DNA of 64,000 nt, from the NCBI RefSeq assembly GCF_000621605.1, contig NZ_JHXX01000001.1:806001-870000 (forward strand), given 5' to 3'. The notes beneath the pieces are model-generated. The model was not told the DNA's origin. It saw nothing but the letters and a program-made list of their open reading frames with translations, and searched no databases. A program made the position numbers and the translations under genes. Source of the stretch: Butyrivibrio sp. MC2021. Its GTDB lineage: Bacteria; Bacillota; Clostridia; Lachnospirales; Lachnospiraceae. Numbering within the stretch: position 1 is the stretch's first letter; each line of letters begins with the position of its first letter. Below are positions 33,272 through 42,673 of the stretch, piece after piece.

Positions 33272-34876
33272 TCAGTTCTTCTTAAACTCAGAAAGAACCA
33301 ATCCTTTATTTCTTTCCATGGTCATGCCGACACTCCACTCATTGATGAAAAGAAGAAGGGGTCTGTCATGCATATCCTTGATCTTCTTCATATCGGAAGT
33401 GCCCACAAGAGTAGTCATGTCAATATCGTCATTATCTACCCACCTGATATATTCATAAGGCAGACTTTCCAATATTATGTCTACATTGTACTCGCTCTCA
33501 AGTCTGAATTTCAAGACATCAAACTGAAGCACACCTACAACGCCCACAATGATCTCCTCAAGACCGGTATTGAACTCCTGGAAGATCTGAATGGCACCTT
33601 CCTGAGCGATCTGAGTGATACCCTTAACGAACTGTTTACGCTTCATGGTATCTACCTGTCTTACTCTTGCAAAATGCTCAGGAGCAAAGGTAGGAATTCC
33701 TTCGTAAACTATATTTTCCTTGGGCATGCACACTGTATCACCGATGGAGAAGATTCCGGGATCAAATACACCCATGATATCTCCGGCATAGGCCTCGCTG
33801 AGGATCTTTCTCTCATCAGCCATAAGCTGCTGAGGCTGTGAAAGACGCATAACCTTGCCGCTCTGAACATGCTTAACTTCCTTATCGGCATCATATCTGC
33901 CTGAGCAGATACGCATAAATGCTACTCTGTCTCTGTGGGCCTTGTTCATGTTGGCCTGGATCTTGAATACGAAAGCTGAAAAATCTCTGTCAAGAGGATC
34001 GATAACCTCTCCGTCAGCTGAGGTTCTTCCTGTAGGAGGAGTAGCCATCTTAAGGAAGTGATGAAGGAACAGTTCTACACCGAAGTTCTGAAGAGCTGAA
34101 CCAAAGAATACAGGAGTAAGCTGTCCTGCTCTTACCTTCTCAAGGTCATACTCTGCACCTGCTCCGTCCAAAAGCTCGATCTCACCCACAAGCTTGTCAT
34201 AAGCGTCCTGACCGATCTCGCTGTCTATCATTGCCTTGTCGTCAAGGCCAATGATTGTTTCTTTTCCTTCCTTGGTTCCCTTCTGGGTCTCTGAGAAAGT
34301 AACGATATGTCCTTCTCTTCTGTCGTAGATACCCTTGAAGTTCTTACCTGAACCGATAGGCCAGTTCATGGGGCATGTGGCGATTCCAAGGTTGTTCTCA
34401 ATATCATCAAGAAGATCAAAGGTGTCCATGGCATCTCTGTCCAGCTTGTTGATGAATGTAAAGATCGGAATATGGCTCATGGCGCAGACCTTGAAAAGCT
34501 TTCTGGTCTGAGCCTCAACACCCTTGCTGGCATCGATAACCATGACAGCAGAGTCGGCAGCCATAAGTGTTCTGTAAGTATCCTCTGAGAAATCCTGGTG
34601 TCCCGGTGTATCAAGGATGTTGATGCAGCAGCCCTCGAAGTTGAACTGAAGAACTGAAGAAGTAACAGAAATACCTCTCTGCTTCTCGATCTCCATCCAG
34701 TCGGAAACCGCATGTCTGGCTGTAGCCTTACCCTTAACGCTTCCTGCCATGTTAATGGCTCCGCCGTACAAAAGGAACTTCTCAGTAAGTGTCGTCTTAC
34801 CTGCATCGGGGTGGGAAATGATCGCAAAGGTTCGGCGCTTGTTTATCTCATTTATTGTTTCTTTTGTGTTACTCAT
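33272..34876 (-). CDS. prfC: Peptide chain release factor 3
   Basis: A 534-residue translational GTPase that recycles class I release factors. The ATG at 34876 has AAAGGATT upstream; the frame begins at 34930. G-motifs: IISHPDAGKTTLTEKFLLYGG, ILDTPGHQDFSEDT and TFINKLDRDAMD. The RF3-specific C-terminal region includes VGVVGVLQFDVLKFRLESEY. The length is normal. It lies downstream of pnp, separated by a terminator-like hairpin. Confidence 0.93.
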   Translation of the reverse strand: MSNTKETINEINKRRTFAIISHPDAGKTTLTEKFLLYGGAINMAGSVKGKATARHAVSDWMEIEKQRGISVTSSVLQFNFEGCCINILDTPGHQDFSEDTYRTLMAADSAVMVIDASKGVEAQTRKLFKVCAMSHIPIFTFINKLDRDAMDTFDLLDDIENNLGIATCPMNWPIGSGKNFKGIYDRREGHIVTFSETQKGTKEGKETIIGLDDKAMIDSEIGQDAYDKLVGEIELLDGAGAEYDLEKVRAGQLTPVFFGSALQNFGVELFLHHFLKMATPPTGRTSADGEVIDPLDRDFSAFVFKIQANMNKAHRDRVAFMRICSGRYDADKEVKHVQSGKVMRLSQPQQLMADERKILSEAYAGDIMGVFDPGIFSIGDTVCMPKENIVYEGIPTFAPEHFARVRQVDTMKRKQFVKGITQIAQEGAIQIFQEFNTGLEEIIVGVVGVLQFDVLKFRLESEYNVDIILESLPYEYIRWVDNDDIDMTTLVGTSDMKKIKDMHDRPLLLFINEWSVGMTMERNKGLVLSEFKKN

Positions 34877-34899
34877 AAATAATCCTTTACCAAGCAAGA

Positions 34900-34925
34900 G
34901 GCCGGCATGTTGTGACATTCCGGCC
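34900..34925 (-). terminator. Hairpin after pnp
   Basis: Arms GGCCGGCATG and CATTCCGGCC (one mismatch) with a 6-base loop, in the 85-base gap between the pnp stop and the prfC start. The following minus-strand bases (TCTTGCTTGG) form only a weak T-run, so partial termination is likely. Confidence 0.5.
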
Positions 34926-34961
34926 CCCAAAATATTTAACTTCTTAAATCCAAATTCAAGA

Positions 34962-37052
34962 TCAGTTGTTAGCTACATCCTTCATTGAGAAGCTGATTCT
35001 TCCCATCTTGTCCTTGCCAAGGCATACAACTGTAACTGTATCGCCAAGAGTAAGAACATCCTCAACACGGTCGATTCTCTCCTTGGAGATCTTGCTGATG
35101 TGAACCATGCCCTCTTTGCCGGGAGCAAACTCAACAAATGCACCGAACTCCTTTATGCTTACAACTTTACCTGTGAAGATCTGGCCCTTCTCAAAGTCTG
35201 AAACAATGATGTTAACCATGTCTACAGCCTTCTGGATCATCTCCTGATCCTCGCCGCAAACTGATACCTTACCATCATCTGTGATATCAATCTTAACACC
35301 TGTACGAGCGATGATCTCGTTGATGGTCTTTCCTCTCTGGCCAACAACATCACCGATCTTCTCAGGATCGATCTGAACTGAAACAATCTTAGGAGCGTAC
35401 TTGGATACTTCCTTACGAGGCTCTGCAATAGCCTTGCTCATGCACTCATCCATGATGAAGAATCTGGCCTCACGGCACTGTGCAATAGCTGTCTCAACAA
35501 TAGGCTTTGTAAGACCGTGGATCTTGATATCCATCTGAATAGCTGTGATACCGTCCTTAGTACCTGTTACCTTGAAGTCCATATCTCCGAAGAAGTCCTC
35601 AAGACCCTGGATATCTGTAAGTACTACGAAATCATCATCTGTGTCGCCTGTTACAAGACCGCAGCTGATGCCTGCAACCATCTTCTTGATAGGAACACCG
35701 GCAGCCATAAGTGACATGCAGGATGCGCAGGTTGAAGCCATTGATGTTGAACCGTTGGACTCAAAGGTCTCTGATACGGCACGGATTGCATAAGGGAACT
35801 CCTCAACGCTTGGAAGAACGGGAAGAAGTGCTCTCTCAGCAAGAGCTCCGTGTCCGATCTCTCTACGTCCGGGTCCTCTGGAAACCTTGGTCTCACCTAC
35901 TGAATAAGCAGGGAAGTTGTACTGATGTACATATCTCTTGTCAGCTGCGAAGGAATCCAGTCCCTCAACCTTCTGAGCCTCTGAAAGAGGAGCAAGAGTT
36001 ACTACATCACAGATCTGTGTCTGTCCACGAGTGAACATAGCACTTCCGTGTACTCTGGGGATAAGATCAACCTCAGCAGCAAGAGGTCTGATCTGCTTGA
36101 TCTCACGGCCGTCAGGTCTCTTGTGATCCTTGAGGATCATCTTACGAACGGTCTTCTTCTCATACTGATAAATAGCCTCACCGAGAATCGCAAGCCACTC
36201 TTCGTTGTCTGCAAACTTCTCTGTAAGTCTGTCTGTAATATCTGCAATGTTGCCCTCTCTGGTCTGCTTGTCGTCTGTAAATACAGCCTTCTCCATTTCT
36301 TCCGGAGGAACAACTTCCTTGATAGCTGCGAAAAGCTCTTCAGGAACTGCACAGCTTGTGTACTCGTGCTTAGGCTTACCAACCTCAGCTACGATACCCT
36401 TGAAGAACTCTATGATCTGAAGGTTAACATCATGAGCCTTGTAGATAGCTTCCTTCATCTTCTCCTCAGGGATCTCGTTGGCACCGGCCTCGATCATGAT
36501 AACCTTCTGTCCTACAGATGCTACTGTAAGCTTGAGGTCACCGGTGTTCCACTGCTCCTGAGTAGGGTTAACGATAAGCTCACCGTCGATCATACCTATC
36601 TGTGTCATAGCACAAGGGCCGTCGAAAGGAATATCTGAAATAGAAACTGATACTGATGCACCGAGCATAGCTAAAAGCTCAGGTCTGCACTGAGGATCAA
36701 CAGCCATAACCATTGTCTCGATAGTTACGTCATTTCTGTAATCCTTAGGGAAAAGAGGACGCATAGGACGGTCGATAACACGGCTTGTGAGGATAGCGTT
36801 CTCAGAAGGCTTACCCTCTCTCTTGTTGTATCCGCCGGGGAACTTGCCTACAGCGTAGAACTTCTCACCATACTCTACTGAAAGAGGGAAGAAGTCGATT
36901 CCGTCTCTTGGCTTAGCTGATGCTGTAGCTGTGCAAAGAACGGTTGTATCACCGTACTGCATGAATGCGCATCCGTTAGCCTGTTTTCCTACCTTGCCGA
37001 TCTCAACCTTGAGTGTACGACCAGCCAGTTCCATTGAATAAGTCTTTACCAT
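34962..37052 (-). CDS. pnp: Polyribonucleotide nucleotidyltransferase (PNPase)
   Basis: A 696-residue phosphorolytic 3'-5' exoribonuclease. Start 37052 has AAGGAG upstream; the frame opens at 37079. Two RNase PH-like domains flank a helical linker (GDTTVLCTATASAKPRDGID first; DVVTLAPLSEAQKVEGLD and SSTSMASTC-like GSTSMASTC second). Then come the KH domain (VVGQRGKTINEIIARTGVKID) and S1 domain (FTGKVVSIKEFGAFVEF). PNPase degrades mRNA and aids cold adaptation in relatives. Its leader contains a structured element related to one before rbfA (37168-37308), suggesting RNA-level control. Confidence 0.95.
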   Translation of the reverse strand: MVKTYSMELAGRTLKVEIGKVGKQANGCAFMQYGDTTVLCTATASAKPRDGIDFFPLSVEYGEKFYAVGKFPGGYNKREGKPSENAILTSRVIDRPMRPLFPKDYRNDVTIETMVMAVDPQCRPELLAMLGASVSVSISDIPFDGPCAMTQIGMIDGELIVNPTQEQWNTGDLKLTVASVGQKVIMIEAGANEIPEEKMKEAIYKAHDVNLQIIEFFKGIVAEVGKPKHEYTSCAVPEELFAAIKEVVPPEEMEKAVFTDDKQTREGNIADITDRLTEKFADNEEWLAILGEAIYQYEKKTVRKMILKDHKRPDGREIKQIRPLAAEVDLIPRVHGSAMFTRGQTQICDVVTLAPLSEAQKVEGLDSFAADKRYVHQYNFPAYSVGETKVSRGPGRREIGHGALAERALLPVLPSVEEFPYAIRAVSETFESNGSTSMASTCASCMSLMAAGVPIKKMVAGISCGLVTGDTDDDFVVLTDIQGLEDFFGDMDFKVTGTKDGITAIQMDIKIHGLTKPIVETAIAQCREARFFIMDECMSKAIAEPRKEVSKYAPKIVSVQIDPEKIGDVVGQRGKTINEIIARTGVKIDITDDGKVSVCGEDQEMIQKAVDMVNIIVSDFEKGQIFTGKVVSIKEFGAFVEFAPGKEGMVHISKISKERIDRVEDVLTLGDTVTVVCLGKDKMGRISFSMKDVANN

Positions 37053-37167
37053 TTTTCTCTCCTTAATCTCCCTGCTCATCCGCGATCCATCATCCGTAAG
37101 TACGCTTCAGGGGCGTGTGCAGGCTTTGTCATGTTGATAGTGAGTGCATTTTTATCCATGATATCTT

Positions 37168-37308
37168 GGATTGCTCCATGCTGCGCATTTTCACAATCCA
37201 GCAAACATTCGGAATCCGCACCATAGTGCTACTTCCTCATGTTTGTTAGGTCTTCAAGGTCATAATAAATATCGCACAAGTGTGATATTTATTATAACTT
37301 TGAATCCC
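37168..37308 (-). promoter_or_regulatory. Structured 5' leader of pnp, related to the rbfA leader
   Basis: On the minus strand a 141-base element holds three stems: a long A/T hairpin (37262-37296, one mismatch), a short hairpin (GCAC/GTGC, 37218-37229) bracketed by CAAACAT/ATGTTTG, and a 3' stem GGATTG/CAATCC closing a loop with AATGCG and AGCATGGAG. Loop strings CCTTGA, GACC, ACATGAG, AATGCG and AGCATGGAG recur in the rbfA leader, whose stems differ but still pair. No match to a riboswitch class known to me. Confidence 0.7.
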
Positions 37309-37331
37309 AATATCATGTTACAAAAACGCAT

Positions 37332-37377
37332 AAAAGCGGAATAGGCTGATTTGCATCAGCCTTATCCCGCTTTTTTT
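37332..37377 (-). terminator. Rho-independent terminator between rpsO and pnp
   Basis: A long hairpin with AAAGCGGAATAGGCTGAT-type arms around a 4-base loop, with T-runs on both sides. It lies 10-55 bases after the rpsO stop, so rpsO transcripts end here and pnp needs its own promoter. A bidirectional role is possible. Confidence 0.85.
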
Positions 37378-37387
37378 AATTCATGAA

Positions 37388-37654
37388 TTACTTTCTGAGA
37401 CCAAGATCAGCGATGAGCTTACGATAAGCCTCGATGTCCTTCTTCTTGAGGTAACCAAGAAGGCTACGTCTCTGACCAACCATCTTAAGAAGACCTCTTC
37501 TTGAGTGGTGATCCTTAGGGTTCTTCTGAAGGTGCTCATTGAGCTCCTGAATTCTCTCTGTAAGGATAGCTACCTGAACTTCCGGTGAACCTGTATCTCC
37601 GGCCTTTCTGGCAAACTTGTTGATAACTTCTGTTTTCTTTTCCTTTGTAATCAT
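37388..37654 (-). CDS. rpsO: 30S ribosomal protein S15
   Basis: An 88-residue primary rRNA-binding protein. The ATG at 37654 has AAGGAG 7 bases upstream; the open frame extends to 37780 but that part is leader sequence. The family pattern includes [40 protein letters not shown] and [14 protein letters not shown]. The rpsO-pnp order is the usual one. A promoter is visible at 37781-37809. Confidence 0.96.
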   Translation of the reverse strand: MITKEKKTEVINKFARKAGDTGSPEVQVAILTERIQELNEHLQKNPKDHHSRRGLLKMVGQRRSLLGYLKKKDIEAYRKLIADLGLRK

Positions 37655-37780
37655 GTTTTTTCTCCTTATAAAACTATAATCCTGAAATCCGCCCGGTACA
37701 CAGATGCGGTTGGAGTATCCAACATCCGAGTATTGGGTAGTTTCTGTAACTATTGCGGACATTTTGTCAGCAACTAACAT

Positions 37781-37809
37781 ATACTATCATAAATTCCCCG
37801 CATTGTAAA
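37781..37809 (-). promoter_or_regulatory. Probable rpsO promoter
   Basis: TTTACA (37809-37804) and TAGTAT (37786-37781) with a 17-base spacer on the minus strand, about 120 bases upstream of the rpsO start. The long leader leaves room for S15 autoregulation, as known in other bacteria, but no defined fold was recognised. Confidence 0.5.
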
Positions 37810-37885
37810 GTAGACCGCCCTTTGGTGATAATATATGCTACCTCTAAAAGTCTTTCTGCTTCCGATCTTGTAGGTAACATAATCA

Positions 37886-38671
37886 TCACCTCTCTCCCCA
37901 GGCAACAAAGGTCCCCGGATCTTTGGGGAGCTTGAGAACTCCATCTACCATATGCTCCAAAAGAATTTCTCTTACTCTTTCCCTTGGAAGGGTGCAGGAT
38001 TTTTCAAAAGTAATCCCCGAATAAATATAGTCCATAAGATCATCAATATTCGTTACTTCCAATGAGTCTTTATACCGCTCTATCTCCACATTTAAAAAGA
38101 AAGGCTCCAGTTTCTCACCGCCGTTTTCCAGTGAAAAGCTGTTTGAATATGATATATCCTGATTCAAATACTTTACAACCGTCTCCAGTATTCCGTTATG
38201 TCCGGAGGTTCCGGCATAGAAATACCCGTTTGGTTTCAATACTCTGCGCACCTCTGCGACAGCCTTGTTTATATCCGGAACATGGTAGAGCATGCAGTTC
38301 GCAATTACTATATCAAAAGAATTATCCTCATAAGGAATATCCTGGATATCAATTACCTTATAATCGACATTTGGCAGTTCTCCAAGCCTTTCTCTAGCTT
38401 CTGAAAGCATGCCTTCGCTCATATCTGACAAAACAAGCTGTGAAAAGCGGCTAATCTCCTCCTTGTGATTAATCCACATTGCAGCATTGCCGGCACCAAG
38501 TTCTAGGACTCTCATGCCATCTTCAAGCTTCATCACTGTAAAATACCAGTTATGAAGCCCCATCTTGTTAGTTGAATACTTATCATGAATTGAGATTCTT
38601 GTGCTAAGTCCATTTGAATTCTTGTACTGATTTTTTACGAATTTTTCATCGTTGATCCAAATATTTCCCAT
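37886..38671 (-). CDS. Class I SAM-dependent methyltransferase
   Basis: A 261-residue methyltransferase. The SAM motif VLELGAGNAAMW is near residue 55, followed by LVLSDMSEGMLSEARERL, the acidic motif FDIVIANCMLYHVPDINKAV and LKPNGYFYAGTSG. It looks like a UbiE/Tam-type small-molecule methyltransferase; the substrate is unknown. It stands alone between rpsO and the dehydratase-like gene, with about 130 bases on each side. Confidence 0.8.
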   Translation of the reverse strand: MGNIWINDEKFVKNQYKNSNGLSTRISIHDKYSTNKMGLHNWYFTVMKLEDGMRVLELGAGNAAMWINHKEEISRFSQLVLSDMSEGMLSEARERLGELPNVDYKVIDIQDIPYEDNSFDIVIANCMLYHVPDINKAVAEVRRVLKPNGYFYAGTSGHNGILETVVKYLNQDISYSNSFSLENGGEKLEPFFLNVEIERYKDSLEVTNIDDLMDYIYSGITFEKSCTLPRERVREILLEHMVDGVLKLPKDPGTFVAWGER

Positions 38672-38807
38672 ACCATTCTCCTTTTATGATGTTTTATTCT
38701 TGTTGCTGTTCATATGGTAAAGGCTGCCCCAAGGGCTGAGTCAACTACTTTTTCAACTGATTTATTGTCCAATTATCTGTACCTCTCAGTTCCAAAATTC
38801 ATGTTCT

Positions 38808-40028
38808 TCATGACGTAGCAAGAAGGATCCTGCTCTCTCTAAGGGTCTTGGACTGGTCATAATCGTATTCTATAGTGTTGATGTTGGCGTGGGGATATAA
38901 CTGTCGAAGTTTCTTAAGAACCCCTCGCTCCGCCACATGGCTTACAAGGCATCCAAAGGGGTGAACAATAAGGATCTTATCATAGCCCTGCTCTATCATA
39001 TGCATGGCCTCTGCCATAACGAGCCAGCCGTCGCCTATGTTGTAGTATTCGCTTAGAATATCCACGGACTTTTTTCTCATCTCATCAAAGCTTCCGTCAG
39101 CGTAGAAACCATTCTTTTCAAGGAGACGGCTCATCTTGCGCTGCATGCCCTTGAGGTAGTCGATTATCTTCTGGTAGATCGCCAGCTCAGCCCCGGAAGC
39201 GTTATTAAGCTCCGCGGACTTCATCTCCGTGAACATCACATAGGTACAGTAGTTTAAAAAGCCTTCCATTCTGTATTCCATTTCATTATCCGCAAGGAAC
39301 TGCTCCAGATGCCTGTTTCCTATGGGCGAACACTTGATGTATATCTCTCCCGAAATACCAACCCTGGTAAGCTTTTTCTCATCTCGGGAATAACGTTCTA
39401 TCCTGAGGAAATCATCTATGATCTCCTGGTATCTCTTTTCCCTGAAAAAGAGATTCTTGCCTGCTGCTATGTCCGCAGAAATCCTTTTGTTCCAATCATC
39501 GTAGATGCATTTAGCCTGTCCCGGAATCTTCTCATAGGGCCTTATCTGCTGATAAAGTGTCATCAAAAGATCACCATAGCATACAGCAGCAACGGCGCCA
39601 AACAGCATCTTAGGACTGATCTTAAAGCCCGGATGCGCTTCTGAGCCTCGGAAATTCAATGACAGAACCGGAATCTTATATCCACTTTTCTTAACGCACT
39701 GAATGATCAAATCATAGTAATTACCCGCCCTGCAGGCGCCGCCGGCCTGAGGCTCAAGGATAGCCATATGCTCCTTGTCCGTATTATTTGATTCAATATG
39801 AGCCATGAGATTGCCGATGATATCCATTGCACAGGTGCAATAACCGGAATTAACCAAAGACAGCATATTGTCCGGAAACTCATCATATTCCGGAACAATG
39901 CCAAGCTTATAGCCGCCCAGTCCAAAGGCGGCAATGAGAAAATCATTATGATAATGGAGCATGTCAGGCATATAGATAGTATGAGTCCTCTTCATGCTCC
40001 TAGAAAAAAACGTATTATCTTTGTTCAT
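38808..40028 (-). CDS. 2-hydroxyacyl-CoA dehydratase activator-like protein
   Basis: A 406-residue protein similar to the C-terminal module of large 2-hydroxyglutaryl-CoA dehydratase activator proteins (DUF2229 and dehydratase D-component-like). Features are VNSGYCTCAMDIIGNLMAHI, LEPQAGGACRAGNYYDLI, and a C-terminal VHPFGCLVSHVAERGVLKKL with conserved cysteines that could hold an Fe-S cluster. It lacks the N-terminal BadF/HgdC-type ATPase domain, so it would need a partner protein. The role may be enzyme activation or CoA-thioester chemistry. Confidence 0.7.
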   Translation of the reverse strand: MNKDNTFFSRSMKRTHTIYMPDMLHYHNDFLIAAFGLGGYKLGIVPEYDEFPDNMLSLVNSGYCTCAMDIIGNLMAHIESNNTDKEHMAILEPQAGGACRAGNYYDLIIQCVKKSGYKIPVLSLNFRGSEAHPGFKISPKMLFGAVAAVCYGDLLMTLYQQIRPYEKIPGQAKCIYDDWNKRISADIAAGKNLFFREKRYQEIIDDFLRIERYSRDEKKLTRVGISGEIYIKCSPIGNRHLEQFLADNEMEYRMEGFLNYCTYVMFTEMKSAELNNASGAELAIYQKIIDYLKGMQRKMSRLLEKNGFYADGSFDEMRKKSVDILSEYYNIGDGWLVMAEAMHMIEQGYDKILIVHPFGCLVSHVAERGVLKKLRQLYPHANINTIEYDYDQSKTLRESRILLATS

Positions 40029-40060
40029 TTATTACTTCCCGCCAACACTACTTACAAAAA

Positions 40061-40092
40061 TAAGGCATTGGAATATTACTTCCAATGCCTTA
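40061..40092 (-). terminator. Terminator of the phosphoglucomutase gene
   Basis: A perfect 13-bp inverted repeat (TAAGGCATTGGAA) with a 6-base loop, followed on the minus strand by TTATTTTTG. It lies 22 bases past the stop at 40115. Confidence 0.85.
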
Positions 40093-40114
40093 CATCATAT
40101 ACAAACCGCGGGAA

Positions 40115-41809
40115 TTATTCAACACTATTTATCAGTGCAAATATCTCTGCCTTGATCTTTTTATTTGTCTCCAGAGCATTCTCTCTGCTATCCCTGTTGG
40201 AATAGAAGTAGAACTTGATCTTAGGCTCTGTGCCTGAAGGTCTAACTGCAAACCAGCTGCCGTTATCAAGGAACAGTCTGATGGCATTCTGAGGAGGAAT
40301 GTCCTCGTAGCCCTTGATGTAGTCTATAACCTTCTCAACCTTGGCTCCTGCAACCTCTGTAGGAAGGTTCTCTCTGAACCACTTCATCATGCGCTGAATA
40401 CGCTGTGCTCCGGGAATTCCCTCCAGAACCATATTGGGTTCATCCTCAGCAAAGAAGCCGTATTTTGCATAAATCTCCTGAAGAACATCCCAAAGAGTCT
40501 TGCCCTGCTTACGATAGTAAGCAGCTGCCTCTGCCACCAGCATACCTGCTGAAATACCGTCCTTATCGCGGATATCCTCGCAAACAGCATATCCTACAGA
40601 CTCCTCGTAGCCAAAGAGATATGTGTATCCGTTCTCATGAAGATAAGGAATCTTGCCGCAGATGTTCTTAAATCCTGTAAGGGTCTCAAACATCTCTACG
40701 CCATAGGCCTTGGCCATAATGGTTGAAAGAGTTGATGTAACGATGGACTTGACCATTGCTCCCTTGGCAGGAAGTGTGCCGGCGTCCTTTCTTCCCTCAA
40801 GGACGTAATTAACAAGAATATATCCTGTCTGGTTACCGTTAAGTGGAATATAATTGCCCTTGTCATCCCTGATTTCAATGGCAAATCTGTCGGAATCCGG
40901 GTCGGTAGCCATTAAAAGCTCAGCGCCAAACTCTCTTCCGTACTGCTCAGAGAGCTTGAAGGCCTTGGGATCCTCAGGATTGGGATATCCTACTGTTGTA
41001 AAATCAGGATCAGGATTTTCCTGCTCAGGAACTATCTTCCAGTTGTTAAAGCCTCTGTCGGTAAGCATCTGTCTGAAAGGAATAGAACCGCAACCGTTAA
41101 GAGGGGTGTAAACCAGCGGAATAGAAAGATCCAGCTCATCTCCCTCATGAATAGCCATGCCCTCGATCTTATCAAGGTACTCTCTGTCGTACTCCTCTCC
41201 AAGCACTGTGATCATACCTGACTTAACGCCCTCGTTAAAATCAGATTTCTTAATGCCGTTCCAGATATCAACAGCGTTGATCTTCTCTGTCATGCCATCG
41301 GCAACGTCAGATGAAACCTGGCATCCGTCATCCCAATAAGCCTTGTAGCCATTGTACTCCTTAGGATTGTGGGAAGCAGTGATATTGATTCCGGAAACAG
41401 TGCCAAGTCTTCTTATCATGAATGCCAGCTCCGGGGTGGGGCGAAGATCCGGGAAGGTATAAACCTTGATGCCGTTAGCCGCAAAAATCCCCGCTGCCAG
41501 CTGTGAAAACTCCTTTGAAAAATGTCTTGGATCATGGGCAATGATAACGCCCTTCTCCATATTTTCCTTGCCGGACTCTACGATATAATCGGCAATACCC
41601 TGAGAAGCCTTGCCCACGGTAAAGAAATTCATCATATTGGTTCCTGCGCCAACCTTACCTCTAAGGCCCGCAGTTCCAAATGCAAGATCCTGATAAAAAC
41701 GCTCCTCGATCTCTTTCTCGTTGTCCTTTATGCCAAGAAGCTCGGCCTTAAGGGGGTCATCCTCTGAAAGATGCTCAAGCCATTCGTTATATCTTGCTTT
41801 ATAATCCAT
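40115..41809 (-). CDS. pgcA: Phosphoglucomutase / phosphomannomutase
   Basis: A 564-residue alpha-D-phosphohexomutase. The catalytic serine loop is GINITASHNPKEYNGYKAY near residue 140, the metal site is MATDPDSDRFAIEI near residue 300, and the phosphate-binding loop is VRPSGTEPKIKFYF at the C-terminus. It interconverts glucose 1- and 6-phosphate for cell-envelope and storage sugars. The ribosome binding site GGAGG precedes the ATG. It is a single-gene unit with its own terminator. Confidence 0.92.
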   Translation of the reverse strand: MDYKARYNEWLEHLSEDDPLKAELLGIKDNEKEIEERFYQDLAFGTAGLRGKVGAGTNMMNFFTVGKASQGIADYIVESGKENMEKGVIIAHDPRHFSKEFSQLAAGIFAANGIKVYTFPDLRPTPELAFMIRRLGTVSGINITASHNPKEYNGYKAYWDDGCQVSSDVADGMTEKINAVDIWNGIKKSDFNEGVKSGMITVLGEEYDREYLDKIEGMAIHEGDELDLSIPLVYTPLNGCGSIPFRQMLTDRGFNNWKIVPEQENPDPDFTTVGYPNPEDPKAFKLSEQYGREFGAELLMATDPDSDRFAIEIRDDKGNYIPLNGNQTGYILVNYVLEGRKDAGTLPAKGAMVKSIVTSTLSTIMAKAYGVEMFETLTGFKNICGKIPYLHENGYTYLFGYEESVGYAVCEDIRDKDGISAGMLVAEAAAYYRKQGKTLWDVLQEIYAKYGFFAEDEPNMVLEGIPGAQRIQRMMKWFRENLPTEVAGAKVEKVIDYIKGYEDIPPQNAIRLFLDNGSWFAVRPSGTEPKIKFYFYSNRDSRENALETNKKIKAEIFALINSVE

Positions 41810-41890
41810 ATTTTATCCTCCGTTGTTTTTTGTATTACCCTATATCAAACAAATTTTATCATATTTAGGCACCTTCTGCACGTTAATGCG

Positions 41891-42673
41891 TCAGTGTCTC
41901 TCGTGTTCATTTTCAAACTTTTCGCAGAATCTTCCTGAAAAGGATGGCTTCTCATCGCCCATGTTAAGGTGGGTAATGTCACCGACTCTCAGAGTTCTGA
42001 AGGATACAAAGCCCTTTTCCCTCTCCTCTGTAACCACCTCCGTCACAGATGTGGGAGCCGTAGCAAGAAACTGCATTGTCACAAAGGGGGATACGTTCCA
42101 TAGTCTTGATAAAAGGACCGCAGTGATACCAAAGTGACAAAACAGCGCAATGACCTTGTCATTCCCTTGCCCCGCTCTGTAAATAAGCCCTTCTCTCCTG
42201 TATCCGTTATCCTCAAGAAATTTGTCAAAGGAAGCGATCACATAGTCGTACTTGGAAAGCATATCGCTGGTCTTAACAAGCTCTGACTCTCTCCATGCAT
42301 TCGCATCAAAGAGCTCAGGGTGCTCCGCAAGATAAGAGGGAAGAATGTCCCATACAATGCGCTTTTGGTACTCTCCGGTCTCAGGGTCTGTCTTAAGTTC
42401 ATTGGCATAGGCCCTTCTTACGTTCTCGGACCTGTTGGGATCAAACTCTGCAGGAAACTCCCGAAGCCAGTCAAAAGTAACCGCCTCTTTTCCGAGAACA
42501 TCGAGAGAATACCTGGCGGTATCTCTGGCTCTTCCAAGAGGCGACTGATATACATCATCAATTCCAAAGGTATCTATAATATCCGCAAGTAATCCTGCCT
42601 CAACTTTTCCCTTCTCAGTTAAGGTGTCATGCTCGTAATCCGGATCTCCGTGTCTTATAAACAAGAGTCTCAT
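41891..42673 (-). CDS. Histidine phosphatase family protein
   Basis: A 260-residue phosphoglycerate-mutase-like phosphatase. It starts LLFIRHGDPDYEHDTLTEKG (the RHG catalytic motif), has VYQSPLGRARDTARYSLDVL near residue 40, and a second catalytic histidine in VIALFCHFGITAVLLSRL near residue 190. The middle region is longer than in simple mutases. Substrate unknown. The start overlaps the stop of the TPR-like gene by 4 bases. Confidence 0.85.
   Translation of the reverse strand: MRLLFIRHGDPDYEHDTLTEKGKVEAGLLADIIDTFGIDDVYQSPLGRARDTARYSLDVLGKEAVTFDWLREFPAEFDPNRSENVRRAYANELKTDPETGEYQKRIVWDILPSYLAEHPELFDANAWRESELVKTSDMLSKYDYVIASFDKFLEDNGYRREGLIYRAGQGNDKVIALFCHFGITAVLLSRLWNVSPFVTMQFLATAPTSVTEVVTEEREKGFVSFRTLRVGDITHLNMGDEKPSFSGRFCEKFENEHERH

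Noticed and set aside
37886..38671. ArsM/UbiE-specific call for the methyltransferase
   Set aside because: No residues seen that discriminate a specific substrate.
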